A stretch of DNA of 64,000 nt from JBBSDP01 sp038240605 (lineage in GTDB: Bacteria > Planctomycetota > Phycisphaerae > Tepidisphaerales > Tepidisphaeraceae), in assembly GCA_038240605.1 (NCBI GenBank), contig JBBSDP010000005.1, positions 70,724 through 134,723 of the forward strand. The letters run 5' to 3'. The position numbers and the translations under genes are program-made. The notes under the pieces are model-generated. The model was not told where the DNA came from. It did no database searches and saw only the letters and a list, made by a program, of their open reading frames with translations. Shown piece by piece: positions 15,866 to 24,620 of this stretch (positions are counted from its first letter, which is position 1; each line of letters opens with the position of its first letter).

Positions 15866-17962
15866 ATGGCAGCGATAGCGTCCAATCCGTTTTTCGTGAA
15901 GGTCCACGCGAACCGCAACATGCTGTTCCCCCTGGCATTCATCTGCCTGCTCCTGGTGATCCTGGTGCCGCTGCCGCAGTTCGTGCTCGACCTTCTGCTG
16001 GTCTGCAACATCACGCTCTCAGTCATCATCCTGGTCACCACCATCTACGTGCAAAGTCCGCTGGAATTCGCGGTCTTCCCTTCGCTCCTGCTCAGCGTCA
16101 CGCTCTTCCGGCTCGTGCTCAACGTCGCGACGACCCGGCTGATCCTGACGGCTTCAGGCGATCCGGAATCCGCCCTCCACGCTGCCGGCGAGGTCGTTCA
16201 CACCTTCAGCGAGTTCGTCACCCGCGGCTCATTGGCCGTGGGGATCATCATCTTCGTCATCATCTTCATCATTCAGTTCGTGGTCATCACCAAGGGCGGC
16301 AGCCGTATTTCCGAGGTCGCGGCCCGCTTCACGTTGGATGCGATGCCCGGCAAGCAGATGGCGATCGACGCCGAGCTGAACGCCGGCGTGATCACCGAGC
16401 CGCAGGCGCGCGAGCGGCGCGAGGCGATCGCGCGGGAGGCGGACTTCTACGGGGCGATGGACGGCGCCAGCAAGTTCGTCCGCGGCGACGCGATCGCCGG
16501 CATTATCATCACGTTCGTGAACGTGCTCGGTGGGCTGTACGTCGGCATGGTCGAGCAGCACTGGCCGCTCTTCGACTGCATGAAGCTCTACACCAAGCTG
16601 ACGATCGGCGACGGGCTGGCCAGCCAGATCCCGGCGTTCGTGGTGTCGCTGGGCGCCGGCCTGATCGTCACGCGCTCCAGCAGCAAGCGAAACCTCGGCG
16701 ATGAAATCCTCAGTCAGGTCTTCGCCCGACCCCGGGCGATGGTCATCGCCGCCGCATTCCTCATGCTCATGATGTTCACCGGCATGCCCAAGATCCCGCT
16801 GCTGGTGCTGGGATCGTGCTGCGGCGGCCTGGCCTGGACGCTGGCGCGTACCGAACAGCGGGCGACAGCGGCAGCGGCGGTCAAGCAGCGCGAGCAGGCC
16901 GCCAGGAAAGAGCCGGAAAAGGTCGAGAAGCTCCTCGACCTCGACACGATGGAGCTGGAGGTGGGTTACGGGCTGGTGAAGATGGTGGACGCGAGCAAGG
17001 GAGGGGACCTGCTCGACCGCATCAGCATGATCCGCCGGCAGGTGGCGATCGATCTGGGGATCATCGTCCCGCCCATCCGGATTCGCGACAACATGCAGAT
17101 CGGCGCCAACGACTACGTCGTGAAGATCAAGGGCCAGACCGTCGCCCGCGGCGTGACGTATCCGGAGCAGTTCCTGGCGATGGACAACGGCGCGACGTCC
17201 GGTCCGATTCCCGGCGGAACGCTGACGACCGAGCCGGCCTTCGGGCTTCCCGCTTACTGGATCACCGAGCCGCAGCGTTCGCAGGCGGAGCTCTACAATT
17301 ACACCGTCGTGGAAGCGAGCGCCGTCCTGGCGACCCACCTGACGGAAGTGGTCAAGTCGCACGCGTACGAGCTGCTCACCCGCCAGGAACTCAAGAATCT
17401 GCTGGAGAACCTCAAAGCCCGCTGCCCGGCTCTCATCGAAGAGGTGGTGCCGACGCAGATCAAGCCGGGCGAGCTTCAGAAGGTCATGCAAAACCTGTTG
17501 CGCGAGCGTGTCCCGGTCCGCGACCTGGAGACGATCCTGGAGACGCTCGGCGATTTTTCGGCCCGCACCAAGGACCTGGACGTGCTGACCGAATACGTCC
17601 GCAACGCGCTGGCCCGCGCGATCTGCAAACAGTACGTCGATGAACAGGACCGCCTGTTTTGCCTGACGCTCGACCCGAGCCTCGAGGAGCTGATCAACGG
17701 TCACCTGGATCGTTCGGAACGCGGGACGACCAACACGATGCCGCCGCAGACCGCTCAACAGGTCGTGCAGCAGGTGGCGGCAAAGGTAGTCGAGCTGACG
17801 CAGGCGGGACGGTCCGCCGTCCTGCTGTGCGGGCCGCAGATCCGCTCGGCGCTGCGGCGCATGATCGAATCCAGTCTGCCACACGTCGCCTGCCTCGCTT
17901 ACAACGAGGTCGTGTCCGACATTTCCGTGGAAGCAGTGGGTATGGTTGGGTTGAACGGTTAG
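15866..17962 (+). CDS. flhA: Flagellar export gate protein FlhA
   Basis: 698 residues, the family length. FlhA forms a nonameric ring that couples proton flow to export and docks chaperone-substrate complexes. Eight membrane helices occupy residues about 20-330; the FHIPEP signature region (LFRLVLNVATTRLIL, then FVVITKGGSRISEVAARF) is clear at about 92-155. The cytoplasmic domain (about 345-698) has VEVGYGLVKMVD-like sequence, IRIRDNMQIGANDYVVKIKG and ESSLPHVACLAYNEV. No strong ribosome site precedes the ATG. flhF follows after 34 bases. Confidence 0.96.
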   Translation: MAAIASNPFFVKVHANRNMLFPLAFICLLLVILVPLPQFVLDLLLVCNITLSVIILVTTIYVQSPLEFAVFPSLLLSVTLFRLVLNVATTRLILTASGDPESALHAAGEVVHTFSEFVTRGSLAVGIIIFVIIFIIQFVVITKGGSRISEVAARFTLDAMPGKQMAIDAELNAGVITEPQARERREAIAREADFYGAMDGASKFVRGDAIAGIIITFVNVLGGLYVGMVEQHWPLFDCMKLYTKLTIGDGLASQIPAFVVSLGAGLIVTRSSSKRNLGDEILSQVFARPRAMVIAAAFLMLMMFTGMPKIPLLVLGSCCGGLAWTLARTEQRATAAAAVKQREQAARKEPEKVEKLLDLDTMELEVGYGLVKMVDASKGGDLLDRISMIRRQVAIDLGIIVPPIRIRDNMQIGANDYVVKIKGQTVARGVTYPEQFLAMDNGATSGPIPGGTLTTEPAFGLPAYWITEPQRSQAELYNYTVVEASAVLATHLTEVVKSHAYELLTRQELKNLLENLKARCPALIEEVVPTQIKPGELQKVMQNLLRERVPVRDLETILETLGDFSARTKDLDVLTEYVRNALARAICKQYVDEQDRLFCLTLDPSLEELINGHLDRSERGTTNTMPPQTAQQVVQQVAAKVVELTQAGRSAVLLCGPQIRSALRRMIESSLPHVACLAYNEVVSDISVEAVGMVGLNG

Positions 17963-17996
17963 GGGCCGGCTGACGCCGGCCGCGGGGAAGTCCCGC

Positions 17997-19244
17997 GTGA
18001 AACATATGGACCTACAAACCTTCAAAGCGCCGACGATGGGTGAGGCCCTCTCGCAGGTGAAGAGCACCATGGGCCCTGAAGCCGTCATCCTGCACACGCG
18101 CACGGTTCAGTCGCGCAAATGGCTGGGCCTGCGTCGTCGGGAGATGGTGGAGATCACAGCCGGCCGCGGCCTGAACGTCGGCGCCCGCCAGGCGCGTCGC
18201 AACGTTCGGCCGGCTGCCGCCGCCGCCGAACTGCGCGGCCCCGCCGCCCTCTACGCGCGCTCGAACGGCGCATCGGCCGCGCTGCCGGCGACGACGGTGA
18301 CGCGCACGCTGGCCGAGAACGGCAAGCTGTTCCTGGAGACGCCCGCGGCCGGTAACGCGGTGCTGCTGGGCCTGACCAGCGAGATGAACTCACTGAAATC
18401 GATGGTGCAGGACCTGGTCGGTCAGGCCAATCGCCAGCGCGCTCCGCAGATCCCCGAAGAACTGTTCGAGCACTACCTTCAGCTTACCGAAGGGCAGGTC
18501 TGTGCGGAGCTGGCGGGCGAGATCGTCAAGAACGTCCATCGGCAGGTCCGGGCCGAGCATCTCACCCAGGCCGGCTTCGTGAAGGAAAAGATCGCCGAGC
18601 AAATCGAGAAGATGCTCCCCACCGCCGGCCCGATCGTTCGCACCCGAACGCAGTCGCCGCATGTCATCGCATTGATCGGCCCCACGGGTGTCGGAAAGAC
18701 CACGACGCTGGCCAAGCTGGCCGCCAACCTCAAGCTACGCGACAAGCACCGCGTTGGACTGATCACCCTCGATACCTACCGCATCGCCGCCGTCGATCAG
18801 CTCAAGCGATATGCCGACATCATCGGCTCCCCGCTGCGCGTCGTGTCGGGCGTGGAGGATTTGAAGGAAGCAGTCCGTTCGATGCAGGAATTCGATTTCC
18901 TGCTGATCGACACGGCCGGCCGCAGCCCCAACGACACGTTGAAGCTCAACGAGTTGCGCGGGCTGCTGAACGTCGCCGAGCCCGATGAGGTGCACCTGGT
19001 CCTCTCCACGACGGCCAGCGCCGAATGCCTGGAACTTGCGATCAACCGCTTCGCCGACGTTCGCGTGGACAAGCTCATCTTTACGAAGCTCGATGAGGCG
19101 CCGCACTTGGGGATCGTGCTCAACGTCGTTCGCAAGGCAAATAAATGTCTCTCATATATTACGACCGGACAGGACGTACCGGACGATATAGAGGTGGGGC
19201 ACGGTAAACGCCTCGCGGAGCTGATTCTGGGTGAGTCGCTCTGA
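17997..19244 (+). CDS. flhF: Flagellar SRP-like GTPase FlhF
   Basis: 415 residues; FlhF sets the place (often the pole) of flagellar assembly. N-terminal TFKAPTMGEALSQVKSTMGP is the FlhF B-domain start; a variable Ala/Arg-rich stretch follows; the NG GTPase domain has G1 GPTGVGKTTT (from residue 228), DTYRIAAVDQLKRYA, the DTAGR motif and a TKLDEA G4. The GTG at 17997 has a purine-rich site about 9 bases upstream; the in-frame ATG at 18006 is an alternative. flhG follows 55 bases after the stop. Confidence 0.93.
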   Translation: MKHMDLQTFKAPTMGEALSQVKSTMGPEAVILHTRTVQSRKWLGLRRREMVEITAGRGLNVGARQARRNVRPAAAAAELRGPAALYARSNGASAALPATTVTRTLAENGKLFLETPAAGNAVLLGLTSEMNSLKSMVQDLVGQANRQRAPQIPEELFEHYLQLTEGQVCAELAGEIVKNVHRQVRAEHLTQAGFVKEKIAEQIEKMLPTAGPIVRTRTQSPHVIALIGPTGVGKTTTLAKLAANLKLRDKHRVGLITLDTYRIAAVDQLKRYADIIGSPLRVVSGVEDLKEAVRSMQEFDFLLIDTAGRSPNDTLKLNELRGLLNVAEPDEVHLVLSTTASAECLELAINRFADVRVDKLIFTKLDEAPHLGIVLNVVRKANKCLSYITTGQDVPDDIEVGHGKRLAELILGESL

Positions 19245-19299
19245 TCCGATCGGGCAAGACCCGCCCGGTACGAACTCGAATATTGGGCAAGGACAGCCT

Positions 19300-20157
19300 A
19301 TGACAGTTCTCATTGATCAGGCCACGCATCTGCGGACGCTCGCACAGGAGCGACGCCGGGCCACCGTCATCGCGGTGACCAGCGGCAAGGGCGGCGTCGG
19401 CAAGAGCAACATCGCGGTTAACCTGGCGATCCAGCTCGCCGCCGCCGGAAAGAAGGTCGTGTTGCTCGACGCCGACCTGGGACTGGCCAACGCCGACGTC
19501 CTGTGCAACATCGATCTGCCCTGGAACCTCTCGCACGTGATCGCCCGCAAGAAAGAGCTGTGCGACGTGCTGGTGGAGGCGCCGGGTGGCTTTTCCCTGA
19601 TCGGCGGGGCATCCGGCCTGGCGCGGATGGCCGACCTGAGCGATGACGACCGGCAACGGCTCATCACTGCCCTGGCGGAGCTGGAGGAGCGGGCGGACAT
19701 CATCCTGATCGACACCGGGGCCGGCATCAGCCCCAGCGTCCTCTCGTTCACGCGGGCGGCCGACCACGTCCTGGTCGTCACCACCCCCGAGCCGACCGCG
19801 ATCACGGACGCCTACGCGGTCATCAAGGTCTTGAGCCGTGACAAAAGCGACCGGCGTGTCAGCCTGCTGGTCAACCAGGTGCGCTCGGCGCACGAGGCGC
19901 GAGTGGTCCACGAACGAATATCCAAGGTGGCGCGGCAGTTCCTGACGGTCAGCGTATTCGACGCAGGCTTTGTCATGGCCGACGAGCAGGTCCCCGCGGC
20001 AGTGCGCCGGCGGACCCCCTTCGTCCTGGGCGCCCCGCGCTGTCCGGCCAGCCAGTGCCTCTCGCAGTTGGCCATGCGTCTACAGCAGGGCGTGGCCGGC
20101 AAGATGCTGGCCGGCGGCGGTTTCTTCAACCGAATGAGCCGGTGGTTCAAAAGGTAG
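19300..20157 (+). CDS. flhG: Flagellar number regulator FlhG/FleN (MinD-like ATPase)
   Basis: 285 residues from the ATG at 19300, which has AAGGA seven bases upstream; an in-frame GTG at 19231 would overlap flhF and add an unconserved leader. The deviant Walker A SGKGGVGKS is at residues 28-36, followed by LDADLGLANADVLCNID and IDTGAGIS, all FlhG-like. An N-terminal DQATHLRTLAQERRR matches the DQAxxLR motif that stimulates FlhF GTPase. FlhG limits flagellar number together with FlhF. Confidence 0.93.
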   Translation: MTVLIDQATHLRTLAQERRRATVIAVTSGKGGVGKSNIAVNLAIQLAAAGKKVVLLDADLGLANADVLCNIDLPWNLSHVIARKKELCDVLVEAPGGFSLIGGASGLARMADLSDDDRQRLITALAELEERADIILIDTGAGISPSVLSFTRAADHVLVVTTPEPTAITDAYAVIKVLSRDKSDRRVSLLVNQVRSAHEARVVHERISKVARQFLTVSVFDAGFVMADEQVPAAVRRRTPFVLGAPRCPASQCLSQLAMRLQQGVAGKMLAGGGFFNRMSRWFKR

Positions 20158-20201
20158 AAGTGCCGCGCCCGAAGGCTGGAGCGCCAGAGAGATGTCTTCC
20201 T

Positions 20202-20229
20202 CTCAGCACCCAGCACCCAGCACTCAGCA
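20202..20229 (+). repeat. Four tandem 7-base repeats (CTCAGCA/CCCAGCA)
   Basis: CTCAGCA, CCCAGCA, CCCAGCA, CTCAGCA run in phase, followed by CTT, in the gap after flhG. They belong to the same family as the arms of the hairpin at 13802-13868. No partner arm is visible here. Confidence 0.7.
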
Positions 20230-20241
20230 CTTCGACGGAAC

Positions 20242-20481
20242 ATGGCAAGTCGAATCGCTGCGACATTGGCCCTGCTGGCGTTTGCGTTGTGCCTGCTGAT
20301 GGGGATGCAAGCGGGCAACGAATTCGTTACCGTCGTTCAGCGAGCCCTGGGGGCCCTGGTTGCAACCTTCGTCGTGGGGCTTGTCATCGGGACGATGGCG
20401 CAGAAGATGCTGAACGAGAACGCAAAAATGGCTGAGAAATCGGAAATTGCGGAGGCGAAAACGGATCAGACCGACCGATAA
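20242..20481 (+). CDS. Small two-helix membrane protein between flhG and fliA
   Basis: 79 residues. Two hydrophobic helices (about 5-23, ATLALLAFALCLLMGMQ, and 33-54, ALGALVATFVVGLVIGTM) and a charged C-terminal tail rich in Lys, Glu and Asp. It is in the same direction as flhG and fliA with 84 and 81 bases on either side, so is likely cotranscribed. I do not recognise the family. Small membrane proteins of this shape are common near fliA in other phyla, but the function is unknown. Confidence 0.7.
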   Translation: MASRIAATLALLAFALCLLMGMQAGNEFVTVVQRALGALVATFVVGLVIGTMAQKMLNENAKMAEKSEIAEAKTDQTDR

Positions 20482-20562
20482 CGATCAGTGGGCCACCTTT
20501 CCCGCCCGTATGGCGGGAAGTGAACACCGCGGCTCGAGACCCCCAAAGGATTGGGAGCGAAT

Positions 20563-21351
20563 ATGGCAAAGGCAGCCAAACGGGACATCAAGGACGTCTG
20601 GATCGATTACAAGAAAAACAAGACCGAGCCGTTGCGGAACGTGCTGATGGAGCACTATCTGCACCTGGTTCGCTACAACGCCGAACGGATTCACGTGAAG
20701 CTGCCCGATGAGGTCGAGCTGGACGACCTCATGTCCGCCGGCATCTTCGGCCTGATGGATGCGATCGCCGCCTTCGACCTGGACCGCGGAGTGAAGTTTG
20801 AGACGTATTGCGCCCCGCGTATCCGCGGCGCCATCCTCGACGAGCTGCGCTCGATGGATTGGGTGCCGCGCCTCGTCCGCTCCCGTGCCCACAAGCTCGA
20901 CAACGCCAGCAAGCAGCTCGAGGTCGAGCTGGGCCGTTCGCCCACCCATGACGAGGTGGCCAAGCGGCTCAAGGTCTCCATGGGTGAGTTCGAGAAGATG
21001 GCCAAGGACGCCAGCGCCGTCGGCCTGGTCTCCCTCTCCCGCAAATGGTTCGAGACCGACAGCAACAAGGACGTGCGCGAGATCGACGTGCTCGAGGACA
21101 AGCGCGGCGCCGATCCGGTCCGCGAGATCCAGCGCAAGGACCTCAAGGAGCTGATCACCAAGGGCCTCTCCCGCGCCGAGCGGCTGATCATCATCCTCTA
21201 CTACTTCGAGGAGATGACCATGAAGGAGATCGGCTCCACGCTGGACCTCTCCGAATCACGGGTAAGCCAGATGCACAGCTCGATCCTTGCCCGTCTCAAG
21301 GCCCAGATGGCCGATCGCCGTAAGGAATTTCAGCAGGCGACGGCCGTCTGA
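20563..21351 (+). CDS. fliA: Flagellar RNA polymerase sigma factor FliA (sigma-28/WhiG type)
   Basis: 262 residues from the ATG at 20563, which follows GGGAGCG; a TTG 12 bases upstream is less likely. Region 2 (LDDLMSAGIFGLMDAIAAFD, then GVKFETYCAPRIRGAILDEL) with RSMDWVPR is diagnostic of sigma-28. Region 3 (LGRSPTHDEVAKRLKV) and region 4 (LILYYFEE-type helix, EIGSTLDLSESRVSQMHSSI) are complete. It should drive late flagellar genes such as flagellin, none of which is in this window. Confidence 0.96.
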   Translation: MAKAAKRDIKDVWIDYKKNKTEPLRNVLMEHYLHLVRYNAERIHVKLPDEVELDDLMSAGIFGLMDAIAAFDLDRGVKFETYCAPRIRGAILDELRSMDWVPRLVRSRAHKLDNASKQLEVELGRSPTHDEVAKRLKVSMGEFEKMAKDASAVGLVSLSRKWFETDSNKDVREIDVLEDKRGADPVREIQRKDLKELITKGLSRAERLIIILYYFEEMTMKEIGSTLDLSESRVSQMHSSILARLKAQMADRRKEFQQATAV

Positions 21352-21402
21352 TCGCGAGCCTGGGATTCGCCTGCGGTATCGCTCAGACGCGCGGAGGCTG
21401 TC

Positions 21403-21723
21403 ATGAAGTTGATCGTCCTTATCCTCGGCATTGCAATCGGATTCGGCGCTGGCATCTACTATGGCGTCCACCACCCGACCCAGGCGCAAACGCTCTCCGA
21501 CGAGGAACAGCGCCGGTTTATTCAGGCGCAGATCAAGATTTCCGAAGCGGTGAAGGCGAAGCTCGACCAGATGGCGACCAAGTCGTCGACGAAGACCCCA
21601 GGATCGGGCTTCCTTGGCGGCAGCTCAACCGTGATTCCCCCCGCGGAGATCTCGCAGCTCCGGGATGACCAGGATCAGCAACTCAAGCAGCTCAGGCAGC
21701 GCCTCGACAAACTCAATAAGTAG
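21403..21723 (+). CDS. Hypothetical protein with N-terminal membrane helix, end of flagellar cluster
   Basis: 106 residues. An N-terminal hydrophobic helix (residues 2-22, LIVLILGIAIGFGAGIYYG) anchors a polar body containing a short coiled coil near the C terminus (about 80-104, Gln/Leu/Asp-rich heptads). No family recognised. It is 51 bases after fliA in the same direction and converges with lgt, ending 17 bases before the lgt stop, so it is the likely last gene of the cluster. Confidence 0.7.
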   Translation: MKLIVLILGIAIGFGAGIYYGVHHPTQAQTLSDEEQRRFIQAQIKISEAVKAKLDQMATKSSTKTPGSGFLGGSSTVIPPAEISQLRDDQDQQLKQLRQRLDKLNK

Positions 21724-21740
21724 CCGCGCAAGAACCCGGC

Positions 21741-22856
21741 TCAGGTGGTGGCGTTGGACGGGCGTGGTGAACGTTCGGGCCGGGCGCCCACTTTATCCGT
21801 TCCCTCGGTGGTGTCGTGGTCGAACTCCAGCGGCGCGGGGCCGGCGGCCATTCCAAACGCGACCCACAGAATTGCGCCCACCACAACGACCGCCAGCGCC
21901 TCGATCATCCCCAGGCTGAAATCGATGCCGTGAAATCGGGCGACGAAATCGTTGCCCATTCGGAAGGGGGGCTCCGCGCGAAGAATCTCCAGCAGGTAGC
22001 GGCACGTCCCCTCGATGATCATCATCCACGCGAAGACCCGGCCCGGGGCGTGAGGCAGAGTGAAGTAGGCCAGCAGCATGGCCGCCAGCAGAAACGCCGT
22101 GAACGAGCTGTATAACTGCGCCGGGTGCATGCGATTGGAGACGTCCGCGTCGGCGAGCTTTCCCACCTCCCTGTTCGACTTTAAATACCCCTGGCGCAAG
22201 TACGGCGTCAGGTCGTCCGGCACCGGCTCCTGTAGCGCGCTCTGTCGCTTTTCATCAAGGTAGTGCGTCAACGGCGTGTCCGGTACCAGCAGCTCGCGCG
22301 GGATCGGGGCCCGCAATGTGTTCTTCTCAAATTCGTCGATGTACGCATTGCTGTAGTAAGGAAACTGCACGCCGGGCGCCCAGCTCGTCTTGCACTCGGC
22401 GCCGTAGCAGCACCCGTTGAGATAGCACCCGATCCGTCCGAAGCCAAGTCCGATCATCAGGCAGGGGGCCACGATGTCCATTCCCAGCCGCAACGGCACC
22501 TTTTTCATCGCGCCGTAAAGCAGGACCGAGGGGACCGCCAGGATGAATCCGCCGTAATAGGTCAGACCGCCGCTACGAATGTTGATGGCATCCCACAGGT
22601 GGGTCCAGACGGTGTGCGTCTTGTCGATCGTCGAGTACTGCGGCCAGTTCTCCAGCACGTGCGAGATACGGGCGCCCAGGACGCCAGTGAGCAGCGCGAT
22701 GAGGGAGGCGGTGGCGAAGATCTCCGGATCGATCTTGCTGCGGCGGGCGAGGAATTTGGCCAGTTCCATCGCGGTAAAAAAGCCGATGACGAGCATCACC
22801 CCGTATCCGTAGATCGGGATGTGGAGGCCGGGGATTCGGAAGAGTTCCTGGAGCAT
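21741..22856 (-). CDS. lgt: Prolipoprotein diacylglyceryl transferase Lgt
   Basis: 371 residues. Lgt moves diacylglycerol from phosphatidylglycerol to the lipobox cysteine of prelipoproteins in the inner membrane. Several membrane helices, SGGLTYYGGFILAV (the GG(L/M)xxxG region), and GRIGCYLNGCCYG at about residues 138-150, the cysteine-containing form of the Lgt signature, are present, as is HPAQLYSS near the C terminus. It has an insertion of about 85 residues after the signature (about 150-235) and a polar tail, making it longer than the usual 260-300. Confidence 0.9.
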   Translation of the reverse strand: MLQELFRIPGLHIPIYGYGVMLVIGFFTAMELAKFLARRSKIDPEIFATASLIALLTGVLGARISHVLENWPQYSTIDKTHTVWTHLWDAINIRSGGLTYYGGFILAVPSVLLYGAMKKVPLRLGMDIVAPCLMIGLGFGRIGCYLNGCCYGAECKTSWAPGVQFPYYSNAYIDEFEKNTLRAPIPRELLVPDTPLTHYLDEKRQSALQEPVPDDLTPYLRQGYLKSNREVGKLADADVSNRMHPAQLYSSFTAFLLAAMLLAYFTLPHAPGRVFAWMMIIEGTCRYLLEILRAEPPFRMGNDFVARFHGIDFSLGMIEALAVVVVGAILWVAFGMAAGPAPLEFDHDTTEGTDKVGARPERSPRPSNATT

Positions 22857-22910
22857 ATGGGAATGTTCGCCCGTTGGGAGTTGCGCGCGGTCGCAGCGAC
22901 GCGCGAAGGT

Positions 22911-23294
22911 TCAGGTCCTAGATACGTGGCTGGCGTGCTCGACCGTTTCCGACGCCCGGTTCCTCGCGTCACAGATCACCACCCGCGAGCGGTGTCGCTC
23001 CGATTCCTCCCGCGTCGCCAGCACGAAACTCATCACGATGATACGGTGTCCCACCTGTGACAGGCGGGCGGCCGCGCCGTTGATGCCGATCACGCCGCTC
23101 CCACGCTCGCCTTCAATCACGTACGTCTCGAAGCGGTTGCCGTTTTCACAATCGGCCACCACGACCGCCTCGTTGGGCAAGAGCCCGCTGGCGTGCAGCA
23201 GGTCGGCGTCGATCGTAATGCTGCCATGATAGTTCACGTCAGTCTGCGTGACCGTTGCGTGATGGAGCTTCGCCTTGAGCAGCTTGATCAACAT
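22911..23294 (-). CDS. panD: Aspartate 1-decarboxylase PanD (pyruvoyl enzyme)
   Basis: 127 residues from the ATG at 23294; the frame runs on upstream but homology begins at MLIKLLKAKLHHATVT. PanD makes beta-alanine for pantothenate. The self-cleavage site is Gly24-Ser25 within NYHGSITID, exactly as in characterised PanD, so a pyruvoyl group can form. VVVADCENGNRFETYVI and GINGAAARL are also typical. panC lies upstream on the same strand, giving both inputs to pantothenate synthesis in one place. Confidence 0.95.
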   Translation of the reverse strand: MLIKLLKAKLHHATVTQTDVNYHGSITIDADLLHASGLLPNEAVVVADCENGNRFETYVIEGERGSGVIGINGAAARLSQVGHRIIVMSFVLATREESERHRSRVVICDARNRASETVEHASHVSRT

Positions 23295-23366
23295 CGTAAG
23301 CCGAATTGTAGGGGGGGAATGAGGAGGGCGGTAGGGGTCGAAGGGCTTCGATCTGAGCGATTCGCA

Positions 23367-23424
23367 GGTGGCACGGGCGCCTCGCCCGTGCTCGTTGAAC
23401 AATGCACGGGCAGGCCGCCCGTGA
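23367..23424 (+). repeat. Dispersed palindrome GCACGGGCG-CCT-CGCCCGTGC and a diverged second copy
   Basis: A 9-bp stem with 3-base loop at 23371-23391 is followed by a diverged copy (CACGGGC/GCCCGTG, 23405-23423), in the panD-panC gap. The first form recurs at 28339-28358. The repeat type is common in many bacterial genomes and here shows no T-tract. Confidence 0.7.
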
Positions 23425-23455
23425 CACGAGAAAGGCGAAAAATCGGCCGTCGTAT

Positions 23456-24289
23456 CTACTCTCCCAAGACCACGTTGTCGATCAGCCGGGTCGTTCCCAC
23501 CCGGGCCGCAACGGCCATGACGGTCGGACCGTCGATCACCTCCACCGGCTTCAGCGTGATCGGGTCTACCGCCGCCACGTAATCGATGTGCAGATGCTGT
23601 TCGAGCAAGAGATTTCGCACCGTCGTCACCAGGCGGTTGGTCTGGCGGATTCCCCGATCGAACTCCATCGCCGCAAAGTGGAGCGAACGGCTGATCGACA
23701 ACGCCTTCGCCCGATCTTGGGCCGACAGATACTGATTCCGGCTGCTCATCGCCAGCCCGTCCGACTCGCGCACTGTCGGACCGGCCACGATCTCGATGCG
23801 CCAGTCGAGCGCCTCCGCCATGGCCGTCACGATGCGAAGCTGCTGGAAATCCTTTTGGCCGAAGATCGCCACGTCCGGGCTGATGACGTTGAAGAGCTTT
23901 GCCACTATCTGGCAGACGCCGTGGAAGTGCGCCGGCCGGTGTTTTCCTTCCAGCACGCTGCCGAGCTGCGGCAGGTCGATCGTGATCTCGGCAGTGCCCG
24001 GCGGGTACATCTCTTCCGGCGTCGGAAGGAAGACCAGGTCCACGCCCGTCTCATGGCATTGGCGAAGGTCTGATTCCACCGGTCGCGGGTACTTGTTGTA
24101 ATCCTCGCGCGGGCCGAATTGCGTGGGGTTTACGAAGATGCTGACCGCCACCTTCTCCGCCCGCTGGCAAGCGAGTTCGATCAGCGAAACATGCCCGGCG
24201 TGCAACGCGCCCATCGTCGGCACCAGCGCCAACCGGCCAAGCTTCGCACGCTCCTCACGACATTGCGGTATGGTTCGAACGATCTGCAC
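23456..24289 (-). CDS. panC: Pantothenate synthetase PanC
   Basis: 277 residues from the GTG at 24289, where homology starts (QIVRTIPQCREE); a TTG at 24325 would add 12 unconserved residues. PanC joins pantoate and beta-alanine with ATP. Seen: the LVPTMGALHAGH nucleotide-binding HxGH motif, SIFVNPTQFGPREDYNKYPR, GVCQIVAKLFN, DVAIFGQKDFQQL and the second ATP loop RESDGLAMSSRNQYLS. panD is 161 bases downstream on the same strand; the gap holds dispersed palindromes. Confidence 0.95.
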   Translation of the reverse strand: MQIVRTIPQCREERAKLGRLALVPTMGALHAGHVSLIELACQRAEKVAVSIFVNPTQFGPREDYNKYPRPVESDLRQCHETGVDLVFLPTPEEMYPPGTAEITIDLPQLGSVLEGKHRPAHFHGVCQIVAKLFNVISPDVAIFGQKDFQQLRIVTAMAEALDWRIEIVAGPTVRESDGLAMSSRNQYLSAQDRAKALSISRSLHFAAMEFDRGIRQTNRLVTTVRNLLLEQHLHIDYVAAVDPITLKPVEVIDGPTVMAVAARVGTTRLIDNVVLGE

Positions 24290-24392
24290 GGGGAATGAAA
24301 CTACGCAGCACCGCGTAAATTGCAAAAGTTCGCCGCAGCGCGCAGCAACTCCCCTCTGATGCGCCGTTCAGGACGGGGGGTTTAGCCGTCGT

Positions 24393-24620
24393 GTGGCGGG
24401 TGGCCGCGGGTTTGATGTCCTCGCGCCCTCAGAACCGCAACCGGTGCTGCCGGTGCAGCCGACTTTTCTGATCAGCGGGCGAGAGCGCGCCAGTGGCAAG
24501 GATGTCTGTTACACCGTCTACGCCGATTCGCCCGATGCGGCCAAAGCGATAGCGGCGGATCCGGATGTCGAGGTGCCGCGGATCGACATGACCGGTCCGC
24601 TGGCGGCTCCAGCATCATGA
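24393..24620 (+). CDS. Small hypothetical protein
   Basis: 75 residues from a GTG start. A core about residues 24-65 (FLISGRERASGKDVCYTVYA, then DSPDAAKAIAAD) resembles a short motif seen in many planctomycete proteins, in which a beta strand with a Gly-Lys turn is followed by a helix that gathers alanines. The gene converges on folK, overlapping its 3' end by six bases, and diverges from panC. No function can be assigned; coding status is supported mainly by the motif. Confidence 0.5.
   Translation: MAGGRGFDVLAPSEPQPVLPVQPTFLISGRERASGKDVCYTVYADSPDAAKAIAADPDVEVPRIDMTGPLAAPAS

Noticed and set aside
20457..20481. Sigma-28 promoter (ACCGATAA) just before fliA
   Set aside because: The -10 matches well but the -35 region is poor and the site overlaps the end of the upstream gene; a chance match is likely.
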